DNA of 64,000 nucleotides. It comes from Mycobacterium sp. PO1 (GTDB lineage Bacteria > Actinomycetota > Actinomycetes > Mycobacteriales > Mycobacteriaceae). How positions within the stretch are numbered: the first letter of the stretch is position 1; each line of letters starts with the position of its first letter. The notes below the pieces were generated by a model. It did no database searches. It was not told the DNA's origin and worked only from the letters and a program-made list of their open reading frames with translations. This document shows, one piece after another, positions 7,602 to 17,138 of the stretch. The stretch is from positions 62,001 through 126,000 of the forward strand of contig NZ_BLTG01000018.1 in NCBI RefSeq assembly GCF_017312405.1, in the 5' to 3' direction. The position numbers and the translations under genes are program-made.

Positions 7602-9133
7602 AGCAGCTGCGGAACCCGGTCGGGAATCACGAACGACGCGCCCGTCGCGACCGGGGCACCCGGGCGGGTCACGAACGGCACGGTGCGGAAGTCGGCGCGC
7701 AGCTCGTCGGCGGCGAGCGTCGCGCGCAGATAACCGCGCCGGTTGCTGAAGTACCGGATGTGCGGGTTCTCCGGCAGAATCGCCTCGACATCGGCCCGGG
7801 TGTCGGATCCGTCGCCACCGGAGGTGATCGACGTCGTCACCAACTCGGTGGCCACCGCAGCCGACAGCGGATCCTCGGAGTGCCTGCGGATCTCAGCAGC
7901 CCAGTGCGCGTGCACATCTCCGGTCAGGACCACGCCGTTGCGCACCGCCGAGTCGGCGATCCCGGCGACCACGCGGTCCCGCTCGGCGACGTACCCGTCC
8001 CACGCATCCGGGTTGACGCCGCGCGCCGGACCCGCGGCGAGCTCCAGCGGCGCGAAGAACACCTGCTGCGCCAGCAGGTCCCACCGCGCCCTCGATCGCG
8101 CGAAACCGTCGAGCAGCCAACGCTGTTGCTCGGCGCCGAGCAGGGTACGGAGCGGGTCGAAACGATCCGCGCAGTCACTGCGATAGTGGTCGCCGCACGC
8201 CTGATCGGAGCGGTACTGGCGGGTGTCGAGCAAATGCACCGTCGCCAGCGCGCCCCATTCGACACGGCGGTACAACCGCATGCCGCCGTCGCGGGGCGCC
8301 GCCGATGCGCGCAGCGGCATGTTCTCGTAATACGCCTGCAGCGCCGCCGCCCGGCGCGCGGCGAACCCGGCATCGGGTGTCTTCGGTACGTCGCCGGCCC
8401 AGTTGTCGGCCAGTTCGTGGTCGTCGAACACCACCAGCCATGGCGCGACGGCGTGCGCCTCCTGCAGGTCGGGGTCGGTGCGATACTGCGCGTGACGCTG
8501 CCGGTAATGCGCCAGCGTCACGGTCTCCGGGCCGGCGTGATCGCGCACCCGGTCACCGTTGGCGGCGTATTCGTACAGGTAATCGCCCAGGTGCACAACG
8601 ACATCGGGATGTTCCTCGGCGAGGCGGCGGTACGCGGTGAACCAACCGTGCTGATAGTTCGAGCACGACGCCGCGCACAGCGTCAACGTCGCGCTCATCG
8701 CGCCGGGCGCGGGTGTGGTGCGGGTGCGACCCACCGGTGACAGATGGCCCTCGGCGCGGAAGCGGTAGAAATACTCGCCGCCGGGCGGCAGACCGGCCAG
8801 CTCGACGTGCACACTGTGCGCCGCCTCGGGAGCGGCGACGGTGTGGCCCCGCTGCAGCGGCCGGGTGAACGCCTCGTCGGCGGCGACATCCCACTGCACC
8901 TCCACGCGGCGCGCCGGCATACCACCTAGGCCGTCGTCGGCCAGCGGCCGCGGCGCCAGCCGCGTCCAGATCACCGCACCGTCGGGACCGGGATCACCCG
9001 AGGCCACCCCGAGGGTGAACGGGTCGGCTGGAACGGGTCCGCGGCGCGGCCCGCCGGTGAATCCGAGCAGCGGAGCGGCGGCCAGCCCCGCCGCGCCTTT
9101 GAGGACGGTGCGGCGGCTGAGATTCGGCGACAC
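7598..9133 (-). CDS. phoD: PhoD-family alkaline phosphatase/phosphodiesterase, Tat-exported
   Basis: Secreted phosphomonoesterase/diesterase that releases phosphate from organic esters. The 511-aa protein opens with a Tat signal (SRRTVLKGAAGLAAAPLLG). It has the PhoD N-terminal fibronectin-like domain (GVASGDPGPDGAVIWTRL) and a metallophosphatase core: VHLGDYLYEY, FDDHELADNW, LTGDVHAHWA and FFAPLEL. GTG 9133 is the start. It stands alone between the aldarate genes and does not share their function; phosphate control is expected for the family, but no Pho box is obvious. Confidence 0.9.
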   Translation of the reverse strand: MSPNLSRRTVLKGAAGLAAAPLLGFTGGPRRGPVPADPFTLGVASGDPGPDGAVIWTRLAPRPLADDGLGGMPARRVEVQWDVAADEAFTRPLQRGHTVAAPEAAHSVHVELAGLPPGGEYFYRFRAEGHLSPVGRTRTTPAPGAMSATLTLCAASCSNYQHGWFTAYRRLAEEHPDVVVHLGDYLYEYAANGDRVRDHAGPETVTLAHYRQRHAQYRTDPDLQEAHAVAPWLVVFDDHELADNWAGDVPKTPDAGFAARRAAALQAYYENMPLRASAAPRDGGMRLYRRVEWGALATVHLLDTRQYRSDQACGDHYRSDCADRFDPLRTLLGAEQQRWLLDGFARSRARWDLLAQQVFFAPLELAAGPARGVNPDAWDGYVAERDRVVAGIADSAVRNGVVLTGDVHAHWAAEIRRHSEDPLSAAVATELVTTSITSGGDGSDTRADVEAILPENPHIRYFSNRRGYLRATLAADELRADFRTVPFVTRPGAPVATGASFVIPDRVPQLL

Positions 9134-9307
9134 GGCGCAGTGTCGGAGAGCGGCCTGTCCGGGCGATGGCCGGCAGGCGTCGGGTGTCTCTCGGCGGGCG
9201 GACCGTCACGGGAACTGTTCGTGAACGCCGGTTGGCCGCGTCCGCGATTTCAGCCCTCCGAGCTGGGCGAGCGCTCTAATATCAACGTATTCGCAAAGGA
9301 GCATGTC

Positions 9308-9433
9308 ATGGCTAGAGATGACCACAAGATCTCCGAGAAGTTGAGAAACCAGGGCTGCCGGTGCCACTGCGCCACCTGCAAGGGCGACGGGCACTGCCAC
9401 AACATCGCCGCCGGCTGCGCCGTCCGCCGCTGA
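9308..9433 (+). CDS. 41-aa Cys/His-rich peptide, probable small metal-binding protein
   Basis: The 41-aa product has six cysteines (17, 19, 21, 24, 30, 37) and four histidines, clustered as CRCHCATC and GHCHNIAAGC behind a basic N-terminus. The Cys-X-Cys pattern is typical of metallothioneins, but it does not match mycobacterial MymT as I remember it. A good ribosome site (AAAGGAG, 7 bases before ATG) and TAATAT about 27 bases upstream support expression. Zn or Cu(I) binding is inferred. The codons around RNQGC are repeated just downstream of the gene. Confidence 0.7.
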   Translation: MARDDHKISEKLRNQGCRCHCATCKGDGHCHNIAAGCAVRR

Positions 9434-9485
9434 GCTGACGTCGCGGCGCTCGTCGGACCCACCGCGAGTGAGAAACCAGGGCTGC
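9342..9485 (+). repeat. 17-bp direct repeat, one copy in and one after the 41-aa gene
   Basis: The same 17 bases (TGAGAAACCAGGGCTGC) occur at 9342-9358 and 9469-9485, 127 bp apart. The first copy codes for RNQGC of the Cys-rich peptide; the second lies in non-coding DNA after its stop. This looks like the remnant of a partial duplication. Confidence 0.8.
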
Positions 9486-9514
9486 GCTGCCGGGTCCCAC
9501 CGCAGCCCGGAATC

Positions 9515-10510
9515 CTATTTCGCGGCGGCGGGCAACCGGACCGGGGTGATCAGCGCGCCGGTGGCGAGGAACTCGTCGAGGTTGCGCAGCGTCAGCGCCT
9601 CCATCGCGGCGCGCGTCTGCACCGTGCCGCTGGCGACGTGCGGCAGTAACACGACGTTGTCCAGCGCGAACAGCTGCTCCGGCACGTGCGGCTCGTCGGC
9701 GAACACGTCCAGTCCGGCGCCGGCGAGACGGCCGTCCAGCAGCGCCGACACCAAGGCGTCCTGGTCGACCACGCTGCCGCGGGCGATGTTGATCAGATAG
9801 CCGTCGGGCCCCAGCGCGTCCAGCACGGCGCGGTCCACCAGATTGCGGGTACCGTCGCCGCCGGCCGCGGCCACGATCAGCACGTCGACCCCGCGCGCGA
9901 GCTCCACCGGCGACGCGGCATAGGTGTAAGGCGAGTCGGGCACCTCTCGCCGGTTGTGGTAGCTGATCGAGCAGCCGAAGGCACTCAGCCGCAACGCAAT
10001 CGCCGTGCCGATCCGGCCCAGGCCGACGATGCCGACGCGGGTGTTGCTGACCTGGCGGGTCAGCGGATAGTTGCCGTCCACCGGCCAGCGCCCGGCACGC
10101 AGGTAGCGGTCGGCGGCCGAGAACTGGCGCAGCGTGTCGATCATCAGCCCGACCGCCGTGTCGGCCACACAGTCGGTCAGCACATCGGGGGTGTTGCTGA
10201 CCGCGACGCCGCGCGCCGCGGCCGCGTCGACATCGGTGGTGTCGTAGCCGACGCCGAAGTTGACGACCGCGCCGAGGTTCGGCAGCGCCGCCATCAACTC
10301 GGCGTCCACGCCGGTCCGCCCCGAGGTCACCACCGCGGCGATCTCGGCGCCGTGCCGCGACAGAAAACTGTGACGTTCGTCCTCGGCGTCGGGCAGCACC
10401 CAGGCGGCGTAGTCGTCGACCAGCGTGGCCGACAGCGACGGTTTCAGGGGGCCGACCTGCAGGACGGCGCGCTTCGTCGCGGCTGGGGGATGGTCGGTGG
10501 ACGCAGTCAT
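9515..10510 (-). CDS. D-isomer-specific 2-hydroxyacid dehydrogenase (glyoxylate/hydroxypyruvate reductase-like)
   Basis: NAD(P)H-dependent reduction of a 2-oxoacid. The 331-aa protein has the NAD fold GLGRIGTAIALRLSAFG, the preceding GVGYDTTDVDAAAARG and NTPDVLTDCVADT segments, catalytic Arg in NIARGSVVDQ, Glu in VFADEPHVPE, and His in LLPHVASGT. ATG 10510 is taken; an in-frame GTG at 10522 is possible. It is divergent from the ABC importer and may clear glyoxylate, hydroxypyruvate or tartronate semialdehyde formed during aldarate use. Substrate not determinable from sequence. Confidence 0.87.
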   Translation of the reverse strand: MTASTDHPPAATKRAVLQVGPLKPSLSATLVDDYAAWVLPDAEDERHSFLSRHGAEIAAVVTSGRTGVDAELMAALPNLGAVVNFGVGYDTTDVDAAAARGVAVSNTPDVLTDCVADTAVGLMIDTLRQFSAADRYLRAGRWPVDGNYPLTRQVSNTRVGIVGLGRIGTAIALRLSAFGCSISYHNRREVPDSPYTYAASPVELARGVDVLIVAAAGGDGTRNLVDRAVLDALGPDGYLINIARGSVVDQDALVSALLDGRLAGAGLDVFADEPHVPEQLFALDNVVLLPHVASGTVQTRAAMEALTLRNLDEFLATGALITPVRLPAAAK

Positions 10511-10820
10511 AGTGCTGTTCACGCTACGACGACCTGCGGATACCCGTCCACGTCCGAAATAGCATGGACTGATAGCCAAAGCGCATAGGTGCTCCAGTCC
10601 GCCGCGCGCCGGGGTATCGCCACGCCGCCGCCCCGATCGAAATTGCAGCTCAGGGCCGGTGTGAGTAGGCAGAGACAGCGCCACTGACGCCCGAAAATCG
10701 CCCGGATACGGCCATTTGAGCAGGGTTGACGGTCTCCAAAACACCGCCATAGCGTGTGGCTGTCATCACACATTGCATCTACATACGTAGACGCCAGACA
10801 TCCCCAGCCCGGGAGGATCG
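10511..10820. promoter_or_regulatory. Divergent promoter region with two dyads upstream of the ABC importer
   Basis: There is no gene in this 310-bp gap. Close to the importer start are GTGTG-N8-CACAC (10754-10771) and TCTAC-N4-GTAGA (10778-10791), both perfect. They fit operators for the IclR protein encoded at the end of the same operon or for another local regulator. GGGAGG precedes the ATG at 10821. Confidence 0.5.
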
Positions 10821-12377
10821 ATGAAGCGGAACACACGGCGCCTGACCGCGATGGCCCTCGCGGGAGTCGCCGTCGCCGCCAGCGGCTGCTCGGTCGCCAA
10901 CTCCGGCGGAGGCGGATACGACCTCAACACGCTGCGCATCGTCCTGCCCCAGGAGCCCCCCACACTCGAGCCCTGCGAGAGCTCACTGACCTCCACCGGC
11001 GTCGTGGTGCGCTCCAACATCACCGAGCCGCTGGTGGAGCGCAACCCGACCACCGGCGACCTGGAACCGCTGCTGGCCACCGACTGGGAGCAGAACAGCC
11101 CCACCGAGTGGACATTCACCCTGCGCGACGGTGTGACCTTCTCCGACGGGGCACCGTTCACCGCCGAGGACGCCGCCTTCTCGATCGACCGCGCGGTCAA
11201 CTCCGATCTGCAGTGCAACGTCGACGGCTACGTCTTCGGTGACGAGGTGCTGACCCTGCAGACCCCCGACGAGCGCACCGTCGTGGTCGGCACCACCGAG
11301 CCCGATCCGATTCTGCCGCTGCGTCTCTCGTTCGTCGAGATCGTGCCCCGCACCACCAGCATGACCGAGAAGGTGCGCGAGCCGATCGGCACCGGACCCT
11401 ACGCGATCCGCGACTGGGAGTACGGACAGAAGCTGATCCTGGCCCGCAACGACACCTACTGGGGTGACGCGCCGGCGTTCCCGGTCGCCGAATACCAGTG
11501 GCGCAGCGAGGGAAGCGTGCGCGCGGCGATGATCACCAACGACGAGGCCGACATCGCCACCGGCCTGGGCCCCGAGGACGGCGCCGGCGACCTCGGGGTG
11601 CCGTTCCAGAACAACGAGACCACGGCACTGCGCATGCAGGCCACCGAGCCGCCGCTCGACGACATCCGCGTCCGCCAGGCGATCAACTACGCCACCAACC
11701 GCACCGGCATCGTCAAAGCCCTGTTCCGCGACCTGGGTCAGCCCGCCGCCCAGCTGATCCCGTCCGGTGTGGTCGGCTACAACGACCAGTTGCAGCCCTG
11801 GCCGCACGACACGGACAAGGCCAAGGCGCTGATCGACGAGGCCCGCGCCGACGGGGTGCCGGTTGACAGGGAGATCCGCCTGATCGGACGCACCGCGCAG
11901 TTCCCCAAGATCGCCGAGACCATCGAGGTGCTGCAGAGCGAGTTCACCGAGATCGGGCTCAACGTCAAGATCGAGATGATGGACACCGCCTCCCAGCTCG
12001 AGTACCAGCTGCGGCCGTTCCCCCCGAACACCGGGCCCTACCTGCTGATGATCATGCACGGCAACCAGGCCGGCGATGCCGCGTTCACGATGGACCAGTA
12101 CACGCTCTCCGACGGTCCGCAGAGCGCCTACGGCACAGCGGAATTCGATGCAAAGATCCGAGCCGCCGAGCAGCTCGAGGGCCGAGCCCGCCAGGACGCG
12201 TTCGCCGAGCTGTTCGCCGAGGAGCCCCAGCAGATCATGCAGATGGCCTACCTCGCCCACATGCGCGGCATCCTCGGCAAGTCGCCACGCGTCGACTACA
12301 CCCCCAATTCGGCGACCGGCGACGAGATGCGCCTGGCCGCGATGTCACCCGCCGCCGACCGGACCGACAAGTCCTGA
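10821..12377 (+). CDS. Family-5 ABC transporter substrate-binding lipoprotein
   Basis: Extracellular receptor of the importer encoded downstream; 518 aa. Lipoprotein signal with lipobox VAASGC (Cys about 23), then the family-5 (peptide/opine/nickel) fold: LRIVLPQEPPTLEP, ITEPLVERNPTTGDLEPLLA, WTFTLRDGVTFSDGAPFTAEDA, VRQAINYATNRTGIVKALF. Sequence cannot separate peptides from sugar-acid or oligosaccharide ligands. Its place in an operon ending with gudD points to an aldarate or a uronate-containing compound. First gene of a tightly packed operon reaching to about 20284. Confidence 0.9.
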   Translation: MKRNTRRLTAMALAGVAVAASGCSVANSGGGGYDLNTLRIVLPQEPPTLEPCESSLTSTGVVVRSNITEPLVERNPTTGDLEPLLATDWEQNSPTEWTFTLRDGVTFSDGAPFTAEDAAFSIDRAVNSDLQCNVDGYVFGDEVLTLQTPDERTVVVGTTEPDPILPLRLSFVEIVPRTTSMTEKVREPIGTGPYAIRDWEYGQKLILARNDTYWGDAPAFPVAEYQWRSEGSVRAAMITNDEADIATGLGPEDGAGDLGVPFQNNETTALRMQATEPPLDDIRVRQAINYATNRTGIVKALFRDLGQPAAQLIPSGVVGYNDQLQPWPHDTDKAKALIDEARADGVPVDREIRLIGRTAQFPKIAETIEVLQSEFTEIGLNVKIEMMDTASQLEYQLRPFPPNTGPYLLMIMHGNQAGDAAFTMDQYTLSDGPQSAYGTAEFDAKIRAAEQLEGRARQDAFAELFAEEPQQIMQMAYLAHMRGILGKSPRVDYTPNSATGDEMRLAAMSPAADRTDKS

Positions 12378-12397
12378 GAAACAGGAAGGCCCAGCCC

Positions 12398-13327
12398 ATG
12401 TTCTCCTTCGTCCGGCGCCGGATGTACACCAGCGCCCTCCCGCTGATCATCGTCCTGCTCGGGGTGTTCCTGCTCGCCCGGCTCACCGGTGACCCGACGA
12501 ACCTGTACCTGTCGGAGTCGGCCACCCCCGAGCAGCGCGCCGCGTTCGCCGAGCAGAACGGGTTCAACGATCCGCTGATCACCCAGCTGGTCGACTACTT
12601 CAAGGGCGTCCTGCACCTGGACTTCGGCACCTCGCTGCGCACCGGTGAATCGGCCGCGGAGATGGCGTTGCGCGCCTTCCCCGCCACGCTGCAACTCGCG
12701 TTCGCGACGATGCTGCTGGCGATCGTCGGAGCCGTCGTCGTCGGCTGCTGGGCCGCCTACCGCCCGAACTCGCTGGCCGACCGGTTCTCCAGCCTGCTGT
12801 CGATGACCGCGGCGTCCATCCCCGACTTCTGGTTCGCGATCACCGGGGTGTGGCTGTTCGCGGTGCTCCTCGGCGTGCTGCCCACCTCCGGTGTCGACGC
12901 CGGCGTGCTGTCCTGGATCCTGCCCGTCGCGACGCTGATGATCCGGCCCCTGGGTGTGCTCACCCAGGTGGTGCGCGGGGCGATGGTCTCGGCCCTGTCG
13001 GCGCCCTACATCCGGCTGGCACGCAGCAAGGGCGCGGGCGACTTCCGGGTCGTGTCCCACCACGCGTTGCGCAACGCCGCAGCACCCGCGCTCACCGTCG
13101 CCGGCGACCTGATGGTCAGCCTCATCAACGGCGCGGTGGTGGTCGAGGCCATCTTCGGCTGGCCCGGCATCGGCAAGCTGATGATCGACGCGATCCTGCA
13201 GCGCGACTTCGCCGTTCTGCAGGCCGCCGTCCTGCTCACCGCCGTCAGCATCTTCCTGCTCAACATCATCATCGACGCCTGCTACGCGCTGCTCGACGCG
13301 CGGGTCCGCGAACCCGCCCGAGTCTGA
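12398..13327 (+). CDS. ABC transporter permease, DppB type
   Basis: Inner-membrane permease, 309 aa, with about six hydrophobic helices. N-terminal RRRMYTSALPLIIVLLGVFLLARLTGDP is typical of DppB/OppB. The EAA loop that contacts the ATPases is visible as LARSKGAGDFRVVSHHALRNAAAPALT. A ribosome site lies before ATG, 20 bp after the binding protein. It pairs with the DppC-type subunit encoded next. Confidence 0.92.
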   Translation: MFSFVRRRMYTSALPLIIVLLGVFLLARLTGDPTNLYLSESATPEQRAAFAEQNGFNDPLITQLVDYFKGVLHLDFGTSLRTGESAAEMALRAFPATLQLAFATMLLAIVGAVVVGCWAAYRPNSLADRFSSLLSMTAASIPDFWFAITGVWLFAVLLGVLPTSGVDAGVLSWILPVATLMIRPLGVLTQVVRGAMVSALSAPYIRLARSKGAGDFRVVSHHALRNAAAPALTVAGDLMVSLINGAVVVEAIFGWPGIGKLMIDAILQRDFAVLQAAVLLTAVSIFLLNIIIDACYALLDARVREPARV

Positions 13328-13346
13328 GAAGTCCCAGGAGACAACC

Positions 13347-14342
13347 ATGAGCACGTCAATCGACCTGATCCCGGTCAAGCCGACCACCGCGATCGTCGGC
13401 GAGGACGACACATCCTCACGCACCACCAAGCAGTCCGGGCCCTCGTTCTGGTTCCGGCTGCTGTCCAACGACCGGGTCGCGCTCACCGCGGCCGGCGTCC
13501 TCGGCATCGTGGTGCTGACCGCGCTCGTCGGGCCGCTGCTGGTCGGTGACCTCGCCATCCGCATCGACCTCGACAACTCCAACCAGCCGCCGTTCACACT
13601 GGCCCACGGCTGGGCCAACGTGCTGGGCACCGACCCGCTGGGCCGCAGCATGCTGGCCCGCCTCGTCGTGGCCTGCCAGACCACCCTGTCGGTCGCGATC
13701 CCGGCCGTGGTCATCTCCGCGGTCATCGGCTCGGCGGTGGGCATGTGGGCCGGCTATCACCGCGGCTGGCGCGAAACGCTCGCGATGCGCGTCGCCGACG
13801 TCATCATGAGCTTCCCGTCGCTGCTGCTGGCCGTCGTCGTGCTCTACGTGTTCTCCCCCAGCGCGGCCAACATCGTCATGGTGCTGGCGCTCACCCGCAT
13901 CCCGGTGTACCTGCGCACCGCGCGCGCCGAATCCGCCGAACTGGCCAGCCGCGTATTCGTCGACGCAGCAAGAACCTTCGGTGCGAGCGCCACCTCGATC
14001 ATCTGGCGTCACGTGCTGCCGATCGTGCTGCCCACCATGCTGACCGTCGCCACGCTGGACTTCTGCTACGTGATGCTCGCCGAGAGCTCGCTGAGCTTCC
14101 TCGGCATCGGTATCCAGCCGCCCGACGTCAGCTGGGGCCTGATGGTCGCCCAGGGCCGCACCTACCTGCACACCGCCTGGTGGCTGTCATTCTTCCCCGG
14201 CCTGGCCATCGTGATCACCACCGTGTCGGCCACCATCCTGGCCGCCTGGGCCCGCATCGCCACCGACCCCGGCCAGCGTTGGCGCCTGACCGTCCCGCAG
14301 AAGCGACTGAACACGTTCACCAAGTCGGGAAAGCGCCTCTGA
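13347..14342 (+). CDS. ABC transporter permease, DppC type
   Basis: Second permease subunit, 331 aa. It has a hydrophilic N-terminus of about 45 residues, a first helix (VALTAAGVLGIVVLTALVGPLL), the characteristic LGTDPLGRSMLARLVVACQTTLSV segment, and an EAA loop ending DAARTFGASATSIIWRHVLPIVLPTML. Spacing of 19 bp from the preceding gene. Its TGA overlaps the next ATG by one base (TGATG). Confidence 0.92.
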   Translation: MSTSIDLIPVKPTTAIVGEDDTSSRTTKQSGPSFWFRLLSNDRVALTAAGVLGIVVLTALVGPLLVGDLAIRIDLDNSNQPPFTLAHGWANVLGTDPLGRSMLARLVVACQTTLSVAIPAVVISAVIGSAVGMWAGYHRGWRETLAMRVADVIMSFPSLLLAVVVLYVFSPSAANIVMVLALTRIPVYLRTARAESAELASRVFVDAARTFGASATSIIWRHVLPIVLPTMLTVATLDFCYVMLAESSLSFLGIGIQPPDVSWGLMVAQGRTYLHTAWWLSFFPGLAIVITTVSATILAAWARIATDPGQRWRLTVPQKRLNTFTKSGKRL

Positions 14343-15409
14343 TGAAAGGCTCGAGCATGACCGCACCAGCACGCCCTGACACGCAGACCGACCACCACGC
14401 CGACGCGCCCACGGTGCTCGACGTCGACGGGCTCTCGGTCGAGGTCCGCACCATCTCGGGCACCCTGCGCGCCGTCAACGATGTGTCGTTCCAGGCCCGG
14501 CGCGGCGAAACGCTGGCCCTGCTGGGTGAATCCGGCTGCGGCAAGTCGATGACCGCGACCGCACTGGTCGGCCTGCTCGAACCGGTGGCCGATGTCGTCG
14601 CGGGCAGCGCCACCCTGTCCGGTGTCGACCTGCTCTCCGCCGACCGCAAGAAGCGGCGCGCGATGGCCGGCACCGAACTGGCCATCGTGTTCCAGGACGC
14701 GCTGACCGCGCTCAACCCGCTCTACACCGTCGGGACCCAACTGGCCGAACCGTTCCGGATCCACAAGGGACTCAACGCCAAGGATGCCAAGGCCAAGGCC
14801 GTCGAACTGATGGCGCGGGTCGGCATCCCCCAGCCGGAGACCCGACTGAACTCCTACCCGCACCAGTTCTCCGGAGGCATGCGCCAGCGGCTGCTGATCG
14901 CCATGGCCGTCGCCCTCAACCCCAGCGTGCTGATCGCCGACGAGCCGACCACCGCGCTCGACGTCACAGTGCAGGCCCAGATCATGGCGCTGCTGCGGGA
15001 CCTGCGCACCGAGTTCGACATGGCCGTCGTCCTGATCACCCACGATCTGGCCCTGGTGGCCGAAGAAGCCGACCGTGTCGCCGTCATGTACGCCGGCAAC
15101 GTCATCGAAACCGGCACCGTCGCCGAGGTTTTCGCCGACCCGAAGCATCCCTACACGAAGGGCCTGCTCGACTCGGTGCCCGTCAACGCCCGCCGCGGCG
15201 ACGGCCTGACGTCGATCGGCGGGTCACCGCCGGACCTGCACGACATTCCCGAGGGATGCGTCTACCAGGAGCGCTGCCCGTTGGCGCGCGACATCTGCGT
15301 CACCACCCGGCCCACCCTCGACCACGTCGGCGAACATCGCAAGGCCGCCTGCCACTTCCCGGAAGAGGTCACGCCCCGCACGCCAAGAGAAAAGAGTGAC
15401 GATGTCTGA
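14342..15409 (+). CDS. ABC transporter ATP-binding protein, DppD type
   Basis: ATPase subunit, about 355 aa. Walker A is GESGCGKS, the signature is [14 protein letters not shown], Walker B is [11 protein letters not shown], and the switch is THDLALV. The C-terminal oligopeptide/dipeptide transporter extension has the four-Cys iron-sulfur-like pattern ([14 protein letters not shown] and C in AACHFP). Two starts are plausible: ATG 14342, overlapping the previous stop, and in-frame ATG 14357, which has GAAAGG 7 bases upstream. Confidence 0.93.
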   Translation: MKGSSMTAPARPDTQTDHHADAPTVLDVDGLSVEVRTISGTLRAVNDVSFQARRGETLALLGESGCGKSMTATALVGLLEPVADVVAGSATLSGVDLLSADRKKRRAMAGTELAIVFQDALTALNPLYTVGTQLAEPFRIHKGLNAKDAKAKAVELMARVGIPQPETRLNSYPHQFSGGMRQRLLIAMAVALNPSVLIADEPTTALDVTVQAQIMALLRDLRTEFDMAVVLITHDLALVAEEADRVAVMYAGNVIETGTVAEVFADPKHPYTKGLLDSVPVNARRGDGLTSIGGSPPDLHDIPEGCVYQERCPLARDICVTTRPTLDHVGEHRKAACHFPEEVTPRTPREKSDDV

Positions 15410-16406
15410 GAATCTGCTCGAAGTCCGCGACGTCCGCAAGTCGTTCCGCGTCCCGCACGCCGGAAAGAACAGACTCTGCGCGCTCGACGGCATCAGCCTG
15501 GACCTGGCGCGCGGCGAAACCCTCGGCCTGGTAGGCGAATCCGGCTGCGGAAAGTCGACCCTGGCACGGACGTTGCTGATGCTCGAACGTCCGGACGCCG
15601 GAACGGTGCGTTTCGACGGCGTGGACCCGTTCACCCTCACCGGCGCCGAGCTGCTGAAGTTCCGCAGCCGGGTGCAGATGGTGTTCCAGGATCCCTACGC
15701 GTCCCTGAACTCCCGGATGTCGGCCGCCGAGATCATCGCCGAGCCGTGGCGCAGTCACAGGGGGCTCGTCAAGAACCGCCAGGACCGCGACATGCGGGTG
15801 CGCGGCCTGCTGGACCTGGTGGGCCTGGGCGCCAAGGCCGCCGACAAGTATCCGCAGGAATTCTCCGGCGGCCAGCGGCAACGCATCGGCATCGCCCGTG
15901 CGCTGGCGCTGAACCCTGACGTCATCATCTGCGACGAACCCGTCTCCGCGCTCGACCTCTCGGTACAGGCCCAGGTACTCAACCTGCTCAACGATCTGCA
16001 GGAGCAACTCGGCATCTCCTACATCTTCATCTCGCACGATCTCTCGGTGGTGCGCCACGTCGCAGACCGGGTTGCGGTGATGTATCTCGGCAAGATCATC
16101 GAGAACGGCCCCACCGACACGGTGTTCGACCGCTCCGACCACCCGTACACCGCGGCGCTGATGTCCGCGGCGCCCACCCTCGACGGCGCACACCGCCAGG
16201 AACGCATCCTGCTCTCCGGCGAGGTGCCCTCACCGCTGAACCCGCCGTCGGGCTGCCGCTTTCGCACCCGCTGCTGGAAGGCCACCGACGTGTGCGCCAC
16301 CACCACGCCGCCGGTCACCGTGGACCCCGACTTCGGCGGCCACACGGCGCTGTGCCACCACCCGTTGCTGCTGGAGGGGAGTGGACTTGAGACCGTGTCG
16401 GCATGA
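15402..16406 (+). CDS. ABC transporter ATP-binding protein, DppF type
   Basis: Second ATPase of the importer, 334 aa from ATG 15402. Walker [11 protein letters not shown]-loop MVFQDPYASLNSRM, signature FSGGQRQRIGIARALALNP, Walker B IICDEPVSALDLS, switch SHDLSVV, and a C-terminal Cys cluster (GCRFRTRCWKATDVC). It overlaps the preceding ATPase gene by 8 bp and ends in ATGA with the next gene, so translation is coupled throughout. Confidence 0.93.
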   Translation: MSENLLEVRDVRKSFRVPHAGKNRLCALDGISLDLARGETLGLVGESGCGKSTLARTLLMLERPDAGTVRFDGVDPFTLTGAELLKFRSRVQMVFQDPYASLNSRMSAAEIIAEPWRSHRGLVKNRQDRDMRVRGLLDLVGLGAKAADKYPQEFSGGQRQRIGIARALALNPDVIICDEPVSALDLSVQAQVLNLLNDLQEQLGISYIFISHDLSVVRHVADRVAVMYLGKIIENGPTDTVFDRSDHPYTAALMSAAPTLDGAHRQERILLSGEVPSPLNPPSGCRFRTRCWKATDVCATTTPPVTVDPDFGGHTALCHHPLLLEGSGLETVSA

Positions 16407-17128
16407 CCCTCGCGGGATTCTGCGTCGTGGCCGCGGCGATTCTGTTCGCTTCGGCCTTGCAGGCGTCGATCGGATTCGGCATGGGGATGTTCGCCGCACC
16501 GATCGTCGCGATGATCGAACCGGCGATGATCCCGGGCACGCTGATCATGGTCGCCACGCTGGTCACGCTGATGGTGGTGGTGCGCGAACGGGAAGCCATC
16601 GACCTGTCGGGGACCGGCTGGGCGTTGATCGGGCGGGTGCCCGGGACCGTGGCCGGCGCACTGCTGCTGGCCGCGCTGCCGCATCAGGCGTTGGTGATCG
16701 TGCTGGCCGCTGTGGTGCTGGGCGGCGTGGTGCTCACCAGCTCCGGTTGGGTTCCGGCGGCCCGGCGCCGCAACGTCGTGCTGGCCGGCGCGGCCTCGGG
16801 GCTGCTGGGCACCGCGACGTCGATCGGTGGGCCACCCATGGCGCTGGTCTGGCAGCGCAACAGCGGTGCGGTGCTGCGCAGCACGATGAGCAGCTTCTTC
16901 CTCGTCGGCTCGGTGATCTCGCTGATCGTGCTCGCCTTCACCGGCGCCGTCGACGGCCGCACGCTGAAGACCTTCGCGCTGCTGGTTCCGGCCGCGGTGC
17001 TCGGATACCTGCTCTCCCGGGTGCTCAACCGGTATCTCAATCCGCTGCGGCTGCGCTGGTTGGCGATCGGCGTCTCGGCCACCGGCGCCGTCGTGCTGAT
17101 CGGGCGCGAGCTGCTGCTGACCTTCTGA
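16403..17128 (+). CDS. TauE/SafE (TSUP) family membrane transporter
   Basis: Predicted anion carrier, 241 aa, with about seven to eight hydrophobic segments and the family hallmarks IGFGMGMFAAPIVAMIEP near the N-terminus and GLLGTATSIGGPPMALVWQ in the middle. TSUP members move small organic or sulfur-containing anions such as sulfoacetate or sulfite. Within this operon an organic acid or an exported by-product is plausible. ATGA overlap with the ATPase gene places it in the importer operon. Confidence 0.85.
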   Translation: MTLAGFCVVAAAILFASALQASIGFGMGMFAAPIVAMIEPAMIPGTLIMVATLVTLMVVVREREAIDLSGTGWALIGRVPGTVAGALLLAALPHQALVIVLAAVVLGGVVLTSSGWVPAARRRNVVLAGAASGLLGTATSIGGPPMALVWQRNSGAVLRSTMSSFFLVGSVISLIVLAFTGAVDGRTLKTFALLVPAAVLGYLLSRVLNRYLNPLRLRWLAIGVSATGAVVLIGRELLLTF

Positions 17129-17138
17129 GGGGGACACG

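Noticed and set aside
9217..9226. GTTC-GT-GAAC palindrome as an SOS (LexA) or phosphate box
   Set aside because: Too short and lacking the outer conserved bases of the mycobacterial LexA site; not a match to a Pho box.
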